A stretch of 64,000 bases of DNA from Xanthomonas hyacinthi (GCF_009769165.1 NZ_CP043476.1:4719001-4783000); one strand, 5' to 3'. Counted from the first letter of the stretch, positions 44,128 through 52,931 are shown. The notes: a model not told the origin generated them from the letters alone. A program made the numbers and translations.

Positions 44128-44763
44128 TCAACCGTTGCCTTCGATTTTTTTCGCATTCTTGTCCGCCACCGCGGCGCGCTCGTCGGCGCGCAGGCTCGGC
44201 CAGGCCGCATGCAGATACTGGATGCCGGACAGCAGGGTCAGGATCGCGGCGATCGCCAGTGTCCAGTCGCCGATGTGGAAGATGAACAGGCCCATCCACA
44301 CGCTCTGCGGCGGCGAGCCGTCGGGCATCACCGAATACAGCAGGCACAGCAACGCGACCATCTGCGCGGTGGTCTTGACCTTGCCGATCATCGCCACCCG
44401 CACCTTGGCGCGCTGGCCGATCTCGGCCATCCACTCGCGCAGCGCCGACACCGCGATCTCGCGGCCGACGATCACCGCCGCCCAGAACGCCATCCACGGC
44501 GTCGGGTGGCCCTGCACGATCAGGAACAGCGCCACCGCGACCATCAGCTTGTCGGCCACCGGATCCAGGAACGCGCCGAACGCGGAATACTGGTGGTAGC
44601 GCCGCGCCACCCAGCCGTCCAGCCAGTCGGTGAACGCGGCCAGGCCGAAGATCGCCGCCGAGGCGAAGTTCGTCCACGTGTAGGGGAGATAGAACACCAG
44701 CACCAGCACCGGAATCATCACGATGCGCAGCAGCGTCAGCCAGGTGGGGATGGTCAACTTCAT
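44128..44763 (-). CDS. pgsA: CDP-diacylglycerol--glycerol-3-phosphate 3-phosphatidyltransferase
   Basis: A 211-residue inner-membrane enzyme that makes phosphatidylglycerophosphate, the first committed step to phosphatidylglycerol and cardiolipin. The CDP-alcohol phosphotransferase motif is visible as FTDWLDGWVARRYHQYSAFG followed by AFLDPVADK. It has about five membrane helices. The length is usual. It follows uvrC closely on the same strand, as in many proteobacteria. Its product is also the substrate of the MprF encoded at 11625. Confidence 0.95.
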   Translation of the reverse strand: MKLTIPTWLTLLRIVMIPVLVLVFYLPYTWTNFASAAIFGLAAFTDWLDGWVARRYHQYSAFGAFLDPVADKLMVAVALFLIVQGHPTPWMAFWAAVIVGREIAVSALREWMAEIGQRAKVRVAMIGKVKTTAQMVALLCLLYSVMPDGSPPQSVWMGLFIFHIGDWTLAIAAILTLLSGIQYLHAAWPSLRADERAAVADKNAKKIEGNG

Positions 44764-44772
44764 CGCGCTGCT

Positions 44773-46632
44773 CTACTCGCCTGCCGGATCGGGCACCGGC
44801 AACCCGTGCAGGTTAGCGTAGATTCGTGCAGCGAGTGCGTCGTTGATGCCTTCCACGCGCGCTATCTCGGCCTCGCCGGCGGCCTTGAGTCCGGCCAGTC
44901 CGCCGAAATGCTTGAGCAGGCTGGCGCGGCGGCGCGGGCCGATGCCGGGGATGTCCTCCAGCTTGCTGGTCATGCGCGCTTTCTGGCGCCGCCCGCGATG
45001 ACCGGTGATCGCGAAACGGTGCGCCTCGTCACGCACCTGCTGAATGAACTGCAGCGCCGGCGACGCCGCGCCAGGGCGCAATTCGCGTCCGTCCGGCATC
45101 ACCAGGGTCTCGTGGCCGGCGCGGCGCTCGGCGCCCTTGGCCACGCCGATCACCAGAATGCCGTCCACGCCCAGGTCGGCGAGCGCGGCGTTGGCCTGCG
45201 CCAGCTGGCCGGCGCCGCCGTCGATCAGCAGCACGTCGGGCAGCACCGCGTCGGCCTTGCCCTCGCCCTCCGCGGCGCGGCGGAAGCGGCGCTCGATCGC
45301 CTGGCGCATCGCCGCGTAGTCGTCGCCCGGCTCGATGCCGCTGATGTTGTAGCGCCGGTACTGGCTGCGCACCGGGCCGCTGGCGTCGAACACCACGCAC
45401 GAGGCCACGGTGGCCTCGCCCATGGTGTGGCTGATGTCGAAACACTCCGCACGCCGGACCGGCTCGGCCAGTTCCAGCATCTCGCGCAAGGCCTCGCTGC
45501 GCGCGTGCTGCGCGTTGCGGCTGGTCAGTTCGGTGGCCAGCGTGGCCTGCGCGTTGCGGCTGGCCAGCTCCAGGTAGCCGGCGCGCTCGCCGCGCACGTT
45601 CCAGCGCAGCTGCACCTTGCGCTCGGCGGCCGAGCCCAGCGCCGCTTCGATCAGTTCCGCGTCGGGGATCTCGCGGTCCAGCAGCACCTCGCGCGGCGGC
45701 GGCTGTTCGGCGTAGTACTGCGACACGAACGCGCCGAGCACCTCGGCGGCGCTGTCCTCGCCGTTGGTCTTGGGGAAGAACGCGCGGGTGCCTAGATTGC
45801 GGCCGTCGCGGAATGCCAGCAGCAGCACGCAGGCGTTGGCGCCCTGGGTGGCGCAGGCGAGCACGTCCAGGTCGGCGGCGCGGCCGTCCACGTATTGCCG
45901 GCTCTGCATGCTGCGCAGCGAGCCGAGCAGGTCGCGCAGGCGTGCGGCGCGTTCGAACTCCAGTTGCTCGCTGGCGGCCTGCATCGCCTGCACCAGCTCA
46001 TCGCCGAGCTGGTCGCTGCGTCCTTCCAGGAACAGCGTGGCGCGGCGCACCGACTCGGCGTATTCGTCGGCCGCCACCAACGCCACGCACGGCGCGCTGC
46101 AGCGGCCGATCTGGTATTGCAGACATGGCCGCGAGCGGTTGCGGAACACGCTGTCCTCGCAGCTGCGCAGCTTGAACAGCTTGTGCATCAGGTTCAGCGT
46201 CTCGCGTACCGCGGTGACGCCCGGATACGGGCCGAAGTAGCGCCCGAGTACCGCGCGCGGGCCGCGGTGCAGCGCGATCCGCGGCCACTCCTCGCGGGTC
46301 AGCAGCACGTAGGGATAGCTCTTGTCGTCGCGCAGCGACACGTTGTAGCGCGGCGCCAGCGACTTGATCAGCTGGTTCTCCAGCAGCAGCGCTTCGCCTT
46401 CGCTGCGGGTCACGGTCACGTCCATGCGCGCGACCTGGGCCAGCATGGCCATGGTCCGCGCGTTCTTCGGCGAGGCGCTGAAATAGCTGGACACGCGCTT
46501 GCGCAACGCACCGGCCTTGCCGACGTAGAGCAAGGTGTCGTCGGCCGCGTACATGCGGTAGACGCCGGGCGCGGTACTGAGGTTGGCGGCGAAGGCCTTG
46601 CCGTCGAACGCGGGCAGCGCAGATGCGGTCAT
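44773..46632 (-). CDS. uvrC: Excinuclease ABC subunit C
   Basis: A 619-residue UvrC nuclease that makes both incisions in nucleotide excision repair. The GIY-YIG domain (about 15-95: GVYRMYAADDTLLYVGKAGA) is followed by the cysteine-containing RSRPCLQYQIGRCSAPC block, a UVR domain (about 205-240), the RNase H-like endonuclease domain (ECFDISHTMGEATVASCVVF; LLIDGGAGQLAQA; DEAHRFAITGHR) and C-terminal HhH motifs (DIPGIGPRRRASLLKHFGGL). The ATG at 46632 overlaps the TGA of the NHL gene upstream. The length is normal. Confidence 0.96.
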   Translation of the reverse strand: MTASALPAFDGKAFAANLSTAPGVYRMYAADDTLLYVGKAGALRKRVSSYFSASPKNARTMAMLAQVARMDVTVTRSEGEALLLENQLIKSLAPRYNVSLRDDKSYPYVLLTREEWPRIALHRGPRAVLGRYFGPYPGVTAVRETLNLMHKLFKLRSCEDSVFRNRSRPCLQYQIGRCSAPCVALVAADEYAESVRRATLFLEGRSDQLGDELVQAMQAASEQLEFERAARLRDLLGSLRSMQSRQYVDGRAADLDVLACATQGANACVLLLAFRDGRNLGTRAFFPKTNGEDSAAEVLGAFVSQYYAEQPPPREVLLDREIPDAELIEAALGSAAERKVQLRWNVRGERAGYLELASRNAQATLATELTSRNAQHARSEALREMLELAEPVRRAECFDISHTMGEATVASCVVFDASGPVRSQYRRYNISGIEPGDDYAAMRQAIERRFRRAAEGEGKADAVLPDVLLIDGGAGQLAQANAALADLGVDGILVIGVAKGAERRAGHETLVMPDGRELRPGAASPALQFIQQVRDEAHRFAITGHRGRRQKARMTSKLEDIPGIGPRRRASLLKHFGGLAGLKAAGEAEIARVEGINDALAARIYANLHGLPVPDPAGE

Positions 46633-48050
46633 TCGCTGATCGGCACGTCGCTCAGTTCGCCGCTGGCGATGTCGTAGCGCAGCACGGCATGCGCATCGGT
46701 CTCGGCGATCCACACCGTGCCGGCGCTCACCGCCAGCCCGGCCGGGCCGTGCAGGCGCCGCGGCAAGGCCGTGGTCGACAGGTCGCCGCCGCCCAGGCGC
46801 AGGCTGCGCAGGCTGCCGTTGCCGCTGTCGGCGATCCACAGCAGCGGCGATTCCGGACTCAGCGCGATCGCCTGCGGGAACTGCAGGCGCGCGCGGCTGC
46901 GCGGGCCGTCCTCGTTGCCGAAATCCCACGGGCCCTGGCCGCCGAGCAGGGTCTGCACCAGGTCGCCGCGCAGCTGCAGCGAGCGCACCGCCGAACCCAG
47001 CGCATCGCATACGTACAGCGCCTGCTGCACCGCGGCCAGGCTGCACGGCTGCGCGAACGCGGCCAGGTGGCCGCTGCCGTCGCGCAGTTCCAGCACGCCG
47101 GCGCCGGCACGCCAGCGCAGGCTGCGGTTGCCGAGCTCGTAGCTCCAGATACGGTTGTCGCCGGCCATCGCGATGTGCACCTGGTTGTCGGCCACCACCA
47201 CGTCCTGCGGATGATTCAGCGGCGCCTGCTGCGCGTGCTGCACCGGGCCTTCGACCGGTTCGCCGGCGCGGCCGTTGCCGCACAGGGTGTCGACCTGGCC
47301 GCTGAGCAGGTTGATCCGGCGCAGCGCATGGTTGCCGGTGTCGGCGACGTACAGCACGCCGCGCTCCAGCGCCAGCCCGCGCGGCCGGTGGAACGCTGCC
47401 TCGCCGATCCCGCCGTCGATGAAATCGGCGGTGCCCAGCCCGAACTGGCGCAGCACGCGGCCGCCGGTGGTGCATTCGAGAATGCGGTGGTGGCCGCTGT
47501 CGGCGATGTACAGGCGATCGTCGGCGACCGCCAGGCCGACCGGAAAACGCAGCGGCAGGCGCGGCTCGGGCTGGGTCTCACGCGCATCGCGCAATTCCTC
47601 GTCCAGCGGCAGCGACTGCCCGGCGCACAGCGCGTTGAGCGCCTTTTCCAGATCGGCGCCGCCGATCCCGACCAAGCGCTCGCGCTCGTAGCCGCCAGCA
47701 TCGAGCAGCACCAGCGTCGGCCAGGCCTGCACGTCGAAGCGCTGCCAGGCGGCCCAGTCGGCGTCGAGCAGGATCGGCGCCGACACGCCCTGGCTGCGCA
47801 GCAGCTTCAGCGCCCGCTGCGGTTCGCGCTCGCTGTCGAAGCGTGGCACCTGCACCACGATCAGCTGCAGGCGCCCCGGATTGCGCGCCTGCCATTGCGC
47901 CAGTTCGCCCAGGCGCTGCGCGCACCACACCGAGGCGGCGTTGACGAAGGCCAGCACCAGCGCGCGGCCCTGCTGCTCGCGCAGCGTGGTCGGCGCGGCG
48001 TTGAGCCAGATGCCGGGCTGCGGCAGTTCCAGGGCGGCGATCGCGTTCAT
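46629..48050 (-). CDS. Thioredoxin-like/NHL-repeat protein (NHLRC2-like)
   Basis: A 473-residue soluble protein. Residues about 20-150 form a thioredoxin-like fold (LVLAFVNAASVWCAQRLGEL; the usual CxxC is reduced to a single Cys), followed by an NHL beta-propeller (about 165-470) with repeats such as PVGLAVADDRLYIADSGHHR, PRGLALERGVLYVADTGNHA and PAGLAVSAGTVWIAETDAHA. This architecture is shared with NHLRC2. The function is unknown. It is translationally coupled to uvrC (4-base overlap) and to the phosphatase upstream (overlap at 48047-48050). Confidence 0.87.
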   Translation of the reverse strand: MNAIAALELPQPGIWLNAAPTTLREQQGRALVLAFVNAASVWCAQRLGELAQWQARNPGRLQLIVVQVPRFDSEREPQRALKLLRSQGVSAPILLDADWAAWQRFDVQAWPTLVLLDAGGYERERLVGIGGADLEKALNALCAGQSLPLDEELRDARETQPEPRLPLRFPVGLAVADDRLYIADSGHHRILECTTGGRVLRQFGLGTADFIDGGIGEAAFHRPRGLALERGVLYVADTGNHALRRINLLSGQVDTLCGNGRAGEPVEGPVQHAQQAPLNHPQDVVVADNQVHIAMAGDNRIWSYELGNRSLRWRAGAGVLELRDGSGHLAAFAQPCSLAAVQQALYVCDALGSAVRSLQLRGDLVQTLLGGQGPWDFGNEDGPRSRARLQFPQAIALSPESPLLWIADSGNGSLRSLRLGGGDLSTTALPRRLHGPAGLAVSAGTVWIAETDAHAVLRYDIASGELSDVPISE

Positions 48051-48535
48051 CGGCCGATTATGCCGGAGCCGCCGTCGGCGGACAGTCGCGCCACGCTGCC
48101 GGCGGCGGCGGCGTCCACCAGCCGCCAGACCTCCTCGAACTGGGCGCTGCCGCCGGTGTACGGGTCGGGGATCTCGCGACGCCCGTCCAGGCCGGCCCAG
48201 GGCAGCCATAGCGCCACCCGCTGCAGCGCGGTGGCCGGTGCGCGTTGGCGCACGTCGCGCAGGTTGGCCGCGTCGGCGCACAGGATCCAGTCGAACGCGG
48301 CGAAGTCGGTTGCCTGCAACTGCCGCGCACGCAGCCCGGCGATGTCCACGCCATGGCCGCGGGCGCAGGCGATCGCGCGCTGGTCCGGCGGCTCGCCGCT
48401 GTGCCAGTCGCCGGTCCCAGCCGAATCCACCTGCACCTGGCCGGCCAGCGGCGAGCGCTCCAAGCGATGGCGCAATGCGCCTTCGGCCATCGGCGAACGG
48501 CAGATGTTGCCCAGACATACCAGCAGCAGCTTCAT
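48047..48535 (-). CDS. Low-molecular-weight protein-tyrosine phosphatase
   Basis: A 162-residue LMW-PTP that removes phosphate from tyrosine residues. The catalytic loop CLGNICRS (Cys7-Ser14, CX5R) is at the N terminus and the general-acid Asp is in the late IPDPYTGG motif. The start is ATG 48535 (MKLLLVCLGN). Coupled by overlap with the NHL gene downstream. No kinase partner is adjacent, so it is probably a housekeeping rather than a capsule-control phosphatase. Confidence 0.93.
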   Translation of the reverse strand: MKLLLVCLGNICRSPMAEGALRHRLERSPLAGQVQVDSAGTGDWHSGEPPDQRAIACARGHGVDIAGLRARQLQATDFAAFDWILCADAANLRDVRQRAPATALQRVALWLPWAGLDGRREIPDPYTGGSAQFEEVWRLVDAAAAGSVARLSADGGSGIIGR

Positions 48536-48567
48536 GCTAGGGCCTGGCAATGCGATTGGGGCAGGCC

Positions 48568-48721
48568 CTAGGCCGTGTCATCAATTCCCAAGCAGATCGC
48601 GCCACGCTTGCGCGTGCATGGGGCAAAAGGAAGGAAGGGAACACCGTGTCCACGCCAGAGCGATAATACGGCAGCGTACACGCGCAAGAGCGGCCCTGCG
48701 GGAATCGATGACACGCCCTAG
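48568..48721. mobile_element. MITE-like element 2 with CTAGG(G/C)CGTGTCATC tips
   Basis: The left tip CTAGGCCGTGTCATCAATTC (48568 on) and the right tip, read from 48721 on the other strand, CTAGGGCGTGTCATCGATTC, are inverted copies with inner similarity to about 45 bases (TTGCGCGTG motifs). It is 154 bp, non-coding, and related to the element at 25226-25501. Just outside, CTAGGGCCTG (48537-48546) and CAGGCCCTAG form a further inverted pair. Confidence 0.72.
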
Positions 48722-48725
48722 GCGC

Positions 48726-48998
48726 TCAGTCGTCGTTGGCGGCGCTGCTGACCGGCGGCACCGGCCGCGAGTGCAGGGCGATGTTGAGTTGATCGACCAC
48801 CATCGCCCAGTCGGCATCGTCGCGGCGCTCCTCGCGCAGTAGCTGCGCCTGCGCCGGGGTCCAGAACGGCGCCTCTTCCAGCCGCATCGTGTCCGGCAGC
48901 GGCGAATGGCGGGCGATGAACTGGCGGATCTCGGTTTCGCTATTGGGCAGGCCCAATTGCGCGAACAGCTCGGCGAACGGGTGGACGGATTGTTCCAT
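48726..48998 (-). CDS. DUF2789 family protein
   Basis: A 90-residue acidic protein of the DUF2789 family: MEQSVHPFAELFAQLGLPNS with ETEIRQFIARHSPLPDTMRL and APFWTPAQAQLLREE. Members are small helical proteins with no known function. The ATG at 48998 and the length agree with the family. Confidence 0.85.
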   Translation of the reverse strand: MEQSVHPFAELFAQLGLPNSETEIRQFIARHSPLPDTMRLEEAPFWTPAQAQLLREERRDDADWAMVVDQLNIALHSRPVPPVSSAANDD

Positions 48999-49083
48999 GG
49001 GTCACCTTGTCGATGGGAGGCACGTGCCGTGCGGCGGCGGCGTGCAGACCAGGCACGATACCGTTCGCGCGATCAGTGTCTTG

Positions 49084-49323
49084 TTAGGACGTGCGCTTGC
49101 GTCCTAGCCGAGTCCCAGCGGCACCGGATGGCCGCGCCAGCACCGCCGCCGCATCGCTGCCGTCCTCGCCGCGGACCAGCGCCTCGCAGGCGTAGACCGC
49201 GCGCGCGTCCGCGTCGACGATCGGCTGGAACGCCATGCGCATGCCGAACTCGAGCGGTTCGCCATCGCGGCAGTTGCCCCAGGCCGGCTGGCCCAGTTCG
49301 GCGGACAGGGATCGCAGGAGCAT
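49084..49323 (-). pseudogene. Fragment of an EAL-domain (c-di-GMP phosphodiesterase) gene
   Basis: The encoded 79 residues contain MRMAFQPIVDADARAVYACE followed by ALVRGEDGSDAAAVLARP, the start of an EAL domain (FQPIV and ALVRG blocks; E of EAL is present). The domain then ends within 25 codons, where a normal EAL domain has about 200 more residues, and no continuation is found in other frames. It is a truncated remnant. Confidence 0.75.
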
Positions 49324-49417
49324 GCCGTGCGGCTAGCGCAGAAAGAGGCCTGGATTATCGGCCGGCGCCGTGAAGACGGCGCCGACATCGCGGGCGGCGC
49401 TGCCGCGACGCGCGGAC

Positions 49418-49615
49418 TCAGCCGGCTTCGGCTTCGTCGACCTTCTTCAGCACGCGGGTGGTGCCGAGCACTTCGACGCGGCCGCCGGCCTTGCGGAACG
49501 CGGCCATGTCGGCCTCGATGCGCTCGCGGCTGAGGCCTTTCTGCGCCTTGTCGCCGCCGCCGCTGCGTGCGGTCTTGGCGGTCGGGGGCGGGGTCTTGCT
49601 GGTGGGACGTGCCAT
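49418..49615 (-). CDS. Small basic protein, conserved hypothetical
   Basis: A 65-residue protein, MARPTSKTPPPTAKTARSGG then GDKAQKGLSRERIEADMAAF, ending KVDEAEAG. It is Lys/Arg-rich at the N terminus, with a predicted helix at 30-45. The ATG at 49615 has GGAGATCC upstream. No domain is recognised; the name is left open. Confidence 0.6.
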   Translation of the reverse strand: MARPTSKTPPPTAKTARSGGGDKAQKGLSRERIEADMAAFRKAGGRVEVLGTTRVLKKVDEAEAG

Positions 49616-49631
49616 GGTGGATCTCCTGGAG

Positions 49632-49964
49632 TCAGTACATCGTCAGGGGAATGCCGCGCGCCAACTGATCGTTGTGGATGCGGCGGATGTCGCGGCAATA
49701 CGGGCCGGCCATCGTGAACTTGCGGCAGATCGCCGGGCGCTGTTCGTAGATCGAGCAGCACATGCGCTTGCTGTCCACCGCCACGCACCAGCCGTCCTCG
49801 TCGCGCGCCATCACGTGCAGGCCTTGCGCGGTGTGCTCGGTGAGGTGGTCGGGCACCTTGTCGTCGGGCATCAGCAGCACGGTCAGGCGACAGCAGATCG
49901 CGTCGCAGCGATCGCAGGCGACGGATTTTTCGGCCGCGGCGCGGGTCGTCGGTTGCGCGCTCAA
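49632..49964 (-). CDS. YkgJ family cysteine-cluster protein
   Basis: A 110-residue YkgJ/UPF0153-type protein with a zinc/iron-binding cysteine cluster: CDRCDAICCRL near residue 18, KRMCCSIYEQRPAICRKF and PYCRDIR. The start is TTG at 49964, four-base overlapping the stop of the methyltransferase (TTGA); no ATG is suitable. Function unknown; possibly a metal sensor or carrier. It forms a coupled pair with the methyltransferase. Confidence 0.82.
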   Translation of the reverse strand: MSAQPTTRAAAEKSVACDRCDAICCRLTVLLMPDDKVPDHLTEHTAQGLHVMARDEDGWCVAVDSKRMCCSIYEQRPAICRKFTMAGPYCRDIRRIHNDQLARGIPLTMY

Positions 49965-50641
49965 GCGGCGGCACCGATGGGCGCGGCGGCGCGCCGAAAG
50001 CGCAGCACGCGGCCGCGGTAGGGCGGCAGGTCGCCGGGGCTGAGCTGCAGCTCGCGCTGTTCGCTGAGCGCATAGCCCTGCGTGGCCAGCGCGCGGGTCA
50101 GCGCGGCGCTGTTGCCGCGGCCCGGATCGGCGATCAGCACTTCTGCGCTGGCCGTCGCGTGCCGCGCCAGCAGCGCGGCGAGCATGCCCGGATGCTGGTG
50201 TTCGTACAGCACGTCGCTGCCGATGATCACCTCGAAACGGCCCAGCTCGAGGTTGGGCTGGTCCCAGTCGAGGCGGCGGTACGGCACGGCGGGCAGTTCG
50301 TTGAGCGCGGCGTTGTAGGCCAGGAACACTTCGGTCAGCGGGTGGCGGTCGCTGGCGAGGATGTCGGCGCCGCGGCGGCGCAGCACCAGGCTGGCCAGGC
50401 CGAGGCCGCAGCCGATTTCGAGGATGCGCTTGCCGGCGATGTCGAACAGCGCCATCGCTTCGGCGAGCAGCCGCCCGGCCGGCCACACGTTGCCGAACAG
50501 GCTCCATTGCGCCGAAGAGATGCCGGCCGCTTCGGCCTGCGCGTCGGGATCGGAAAACTGTTGGGTATCGAGCAGCGAACGGATGCGATAGTCCTGGCCG
50601 CCCAGGTTGAGCGTGTTGATCTGGGTGGCGTAGCCGGACAC
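49961..50641 (-). CDS. Class I SAM-dependent methyltransferase
   Basis: A 226-residue methyltransferase with SAM motif ILEIGCGLGLASLVLRRRGA and a later VIIGSDVLYEHQH segment typical of the METTL21/lysine-methyltransferase-like (MTF_16) group. GTG at 50641 (VSGYATQINTLNLGG) is the best start; no in-frame ATG is near. The target (protein lysine or small molecule) is not determinable. It is coupled to the YkgJ gene downstream. Confidence 0.84.
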   Translation of the reverse strand: MSGYATQINTLNLGGQDYRIRSLLDTQQFSDPDAQAEAAGISSAQWSLFGNVWPAGRLLAEAMALFDIAGKRILEIGCGLGLASLVLRRRGADILASDRHPLTEVFLAYNAALNELPAVPYRRLDWDQPNLELGRFEVIIGSDVLYEHQHPGMLAALLARHATASAEVLIADPGRGNSAALTRALATQGYALSEQRELQLSPGDLPPYRGRVLRFRRAAAPIGAAA

Positions 50642-50937
50642 AGGCGCTCCCGGTGGGTCCGGCCCAAAGCGGGACGGAGGCTGGCGCGAAAAGAGGGGCG
50701 AGTCGGGCGACAGAAACGGCCGGACGAGACGCGTGTAGGAACGTGACGCTGAAGCGTGACCGCGCATATTACGCCAGTCGCACCTCTTGCGTATGAACGG
50801 AACCTGCGCTAGCGCCTGCGCGCGCTCGGCTGCAGCTCGTCGGCGCCAGCACCGGCGGCGGCCACAGGCCGGCGTAGGCCAGCTAGATCGGCGGCCGGCA
50901 ACGACTGCGCTCGCCGCGGCGAGCGGCGCGCAGGCCG

Positions 50938-51474
50938 CTACCAGATCAGGTCGTCCGGCACCTGGAAGCGGCTGTAGTACGCATCGTCTTCGCCGCTGGC
51001 GGCCGGCGCGGCCTGGGTGGTGTCGAGCACGATCGCGGCGGGATCGCGGCTGGCCACTTTCTCCACCACTGCGCGCGGGATCGGCGCATAGCCGGCGTCC
51101 AGGCGCGCGATCGCCACGGCGCCGCTGATCAGTTGCGCGCGCAGCGCCGCATCCACCCGCAGCCGCTGGATCTTGCCGGCGTCGGTGAAGTGGTAGTCGA
51201 TCTCGCCATCGGCCTTGAGCTTGTGGCTGTCGATGAGTTGCCGCGCCTGCGCGCGCTGCTCCTGCGCACGCGCCTGCGCGTTGCGCTCGGCGGCCAGCGC
51301 GCGGTCGCGCTCCACCCGCTCCAGCCGCAAGCGCTCGCTCTCCAGCTGCTCGGCGCTGGGCGGCGGCGGCGCCTTGCCGTGGCGCGCCCTGGCCTGCTCG
51401 CGCGCGACCTGCGCCACCTGGTTCTTCTTCACCAGGCCGGCCTTGAGCAGCTGTTCCTGCAGGGGATTGCGCAT
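50938..51474 (-). CDS. DUF2058 (YaiL-type) protein
   Basis: A 178-residue DUF2058 protein, MRNPLQEQLLKAGLVKKNQV, with a long charged helix (about 20-85, Arg/Ala/Glu-rich, likely coiled coil), and IDYHFTDAGKIQRLRVDAAL plus PIPRAVVEKVASRDPA. It is a predicted nucleoprotein or polynucleotide-binding family of unknown role. The length and start are typical. Confidence 0.88.
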   Translation of the reverse strand: MRNPLQEQLLKAGLVKKNQVAQVAREQARARHGKAPPPPSAEQLESERLRLERVERDRALAAERNAQARAQEQRAQARQLIDSHKLKADGEIDYHFTDAGKIQRLRVDAALRAQLISGAVAIARLDAGYAPIPRAVVEKVASRDPAAIVLDTTQAAPAASGEDDAYYSRFQVPDDLIW

Positions 51475-51598
51475 CGGGAAAATCCAGTCGATCCAAGACG
51501 TTGGCCGGCATCATACCCGCTGCGGCCAGCCCATGGCCGCAGCCGTGCGGCGGCGGCCACGGCGCGTGTCGACGGCCACGGCGCGCTATCGTGGCGCC

Positions 51599-52105
51599 AT
51601 GCAAGCGCTGAAATACCTCGTCGGCTACCCGCCGCATGTGCAGGACCAGGTGCGCGAGCTGATCGCGCGCGATCGCCTGGGCGAATGGCTACGCAAGCGC
51701 TACGGCGCACCCAATCCGGTGCGCAACGACCGCCAGCTGTACGACTACACGCTGGCGCTGAAGGACCGCCACATGCGCAGTTGCGAGCCGCTGCACAAGG
51801 TGATCTACGACAACCGGCTGCAGGCGGTGAAGCACGCGCTCGGCACCCACACCAGCGTCTCGCGCGTGCAGGGCAGCCGGCTCAAGGCCAGCCGCGAGAT
51901 CCGCATCGCCGGCGTGTTCCGCGATGCGCCGGCAGCGTTCCTGCAGATGATCGTGGCGCACGAACTGGCGCACATGAAGGAAAGCGCGCACGACAAGCCG
52001 TTCTACCAGCTGTGCATGCATATGGCGCCGGACTACCACCAGCTGGAATTCGACCTGCGCCTGTATCTGACCCAGCTCGACCTCGCCGGCGCCGCCGATG
52101 CCTGA
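51599..52105 (+). CDS. M48/YgjP-like metal-dependent hydrolase
   Basis: A 168-residue metalloprotease-fold protein (YgjP/DUF45 group). The zinc site HELAHMKESAHDKPFYQLC (HExxH plus a later His) is present at about 120-140, and the N-terminal QALKYLVGYPPHVQDQVREL is family-like. YgjP of E. coli is described as a UTP pyrophosphatase/metalloprotein. The start is ATG 51599. It is transcribed in the same direction as the pseudouridine synthase 80 bases below. Confidence 0.86.
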   Translation: MQALKYLVGYPPHVQDQVRELIARDRLGEWLRKRYGAPNPVRNDRQLYDYTLALKDRHMRSCEPLHKVIYDNRLQAVKHALGTHTSVSRVQGSRLKASREIRIAGVFRDAPAAFLQMIVAHELAHMKESAHDKPFYQLCMHMAPDYHQLEFDLRLYLTQLDLAGAADA

Positions 52106-52184
52106 GCGGCGCGGCGCGTGCCGCGCATGGCCGTGCGGCGACGGCTGCACGTACACTGCCCTGCCCTGATCGCCGAGCGTGTCG

Positions 52185-52895
52185 ATGTCCGCCCCTACCC
52201 GCCTCGACAAATACGTGGCCGCCATGCTGCCGTGCTCGCGCAGCGAAGCGCAGCAGTACATCGAGGGCGGCTGGGTCAACGTGGACGGCGTGGTGGTCGA
52301 GGAACCGCAGGCCGCGGTGACCACGCAGCAGGTGACCCTGGCCGCCGACGCGCAACTGGGCGCGGTGGAACCGGCCACCTTGCTGCTGCACAAGCCGGCC
52401 GGACTGGATCTGGACGCCGCCCTGGCCCTGGCTGTTCCAGGCACGCGCAGCGCGCTGGACAGCGCCGAGGTGCGCGTGCTGAAGCGCCACTTCCTGCGCC
52501 TGAACGCGCCGCTGCCGCTGGAAGATGCGGCCAGCGGCCTGCTGGTGCTGAGCCAGGATGGCCGCGTGCTGCGCCGCCTGACCGAGGACGCGACCTCGAT
52601 CGAACAGGAATTCGTGGCCGAGGTGCGCGGCGAACTGCGCCCCTACGGCATGCTGCGGCTCGCGCACGGCCTGGTCTACCGGCAGCGCAGCCTGCCGCCG
52701 TGCAAGGTCAGCTGGCAGAACGAAGACCGCCTGCGCTTCGCGATCAAGCACGTGCAGCCCGGGCAGCTGCAGCACATGTGCGCCGAGGTCGGGTTGCAAG
52801 CGATCAGCCTGCGCCGCCTGCGCGTGGGGCGGATCCCGCTGGGCAAGCTGGCACCGGGCGAATGGCGCTATCTGCCGGGCGGCGAGCGTTTCTGA
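52185..52895 (+). CDS. RsuA/RluF-type pseudouridine synthase (catalytic Asp replaced)
   Basis: A 236-residue protein starting at ATG 52185 (GTG 52179 possible). An S4 RNA-binding domain (about 6-60: TRLDKYVAAMLPCSRSEAQQ) is followed by a pseudouridine-synthase core: LLLHKPAGLDLDAALALA and LPLEDAASGLLVLSQDGRVL. The expected catalytic GRLDxxTxGL block reads LPLEDAASGL, with Glu at the Asp position if aligned directly; the enzyme may be inactive or use the adjacent Asp. The length is normal. It probably targets rRNA or tRNA. Confidence 0.85.
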   Translation: MSAPTRLDKYVAAMLPCSRSEAQQYIEGGWVNVDGVVVEEPQAAVTTQQVTLAADAQLGAVEPATLLLHKPAGLDLDAALALAVPGTRSALDSAEVRVLKRHFLRLNAPLPLEDAASGLLVLSQDGRVLRRLTEDATSIEQEFVAEVRGELRPYGMLRLAHGLVYRQRSLPPCKVSWQNEDRLRFAIKHVQPGQLQHMCAEVGLQAISLRRLRVGRIPLGKLAPGEWRYLPGGERF

Positions 52896-52916
52896 GTGGC
52901 CGCGGTGTCGCCCGGT

Positions 52917-52931
52917 CACGACACGCCCTAG
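52917..52931. repeat. MITE tip remnant at the end of the GDSL gene
   Basis: ACGACACGCCCTAG is the tip shared by the MITE-like elements at 25226 and 48568. It stands alone here and its CTA (52928-52930) is the stop codon of the minus-strand GDSL gene. A second lone tip, CTAGGGCGTGTT, lies at 53811-53822 on the other side of that gene. Confidence 0.6.
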
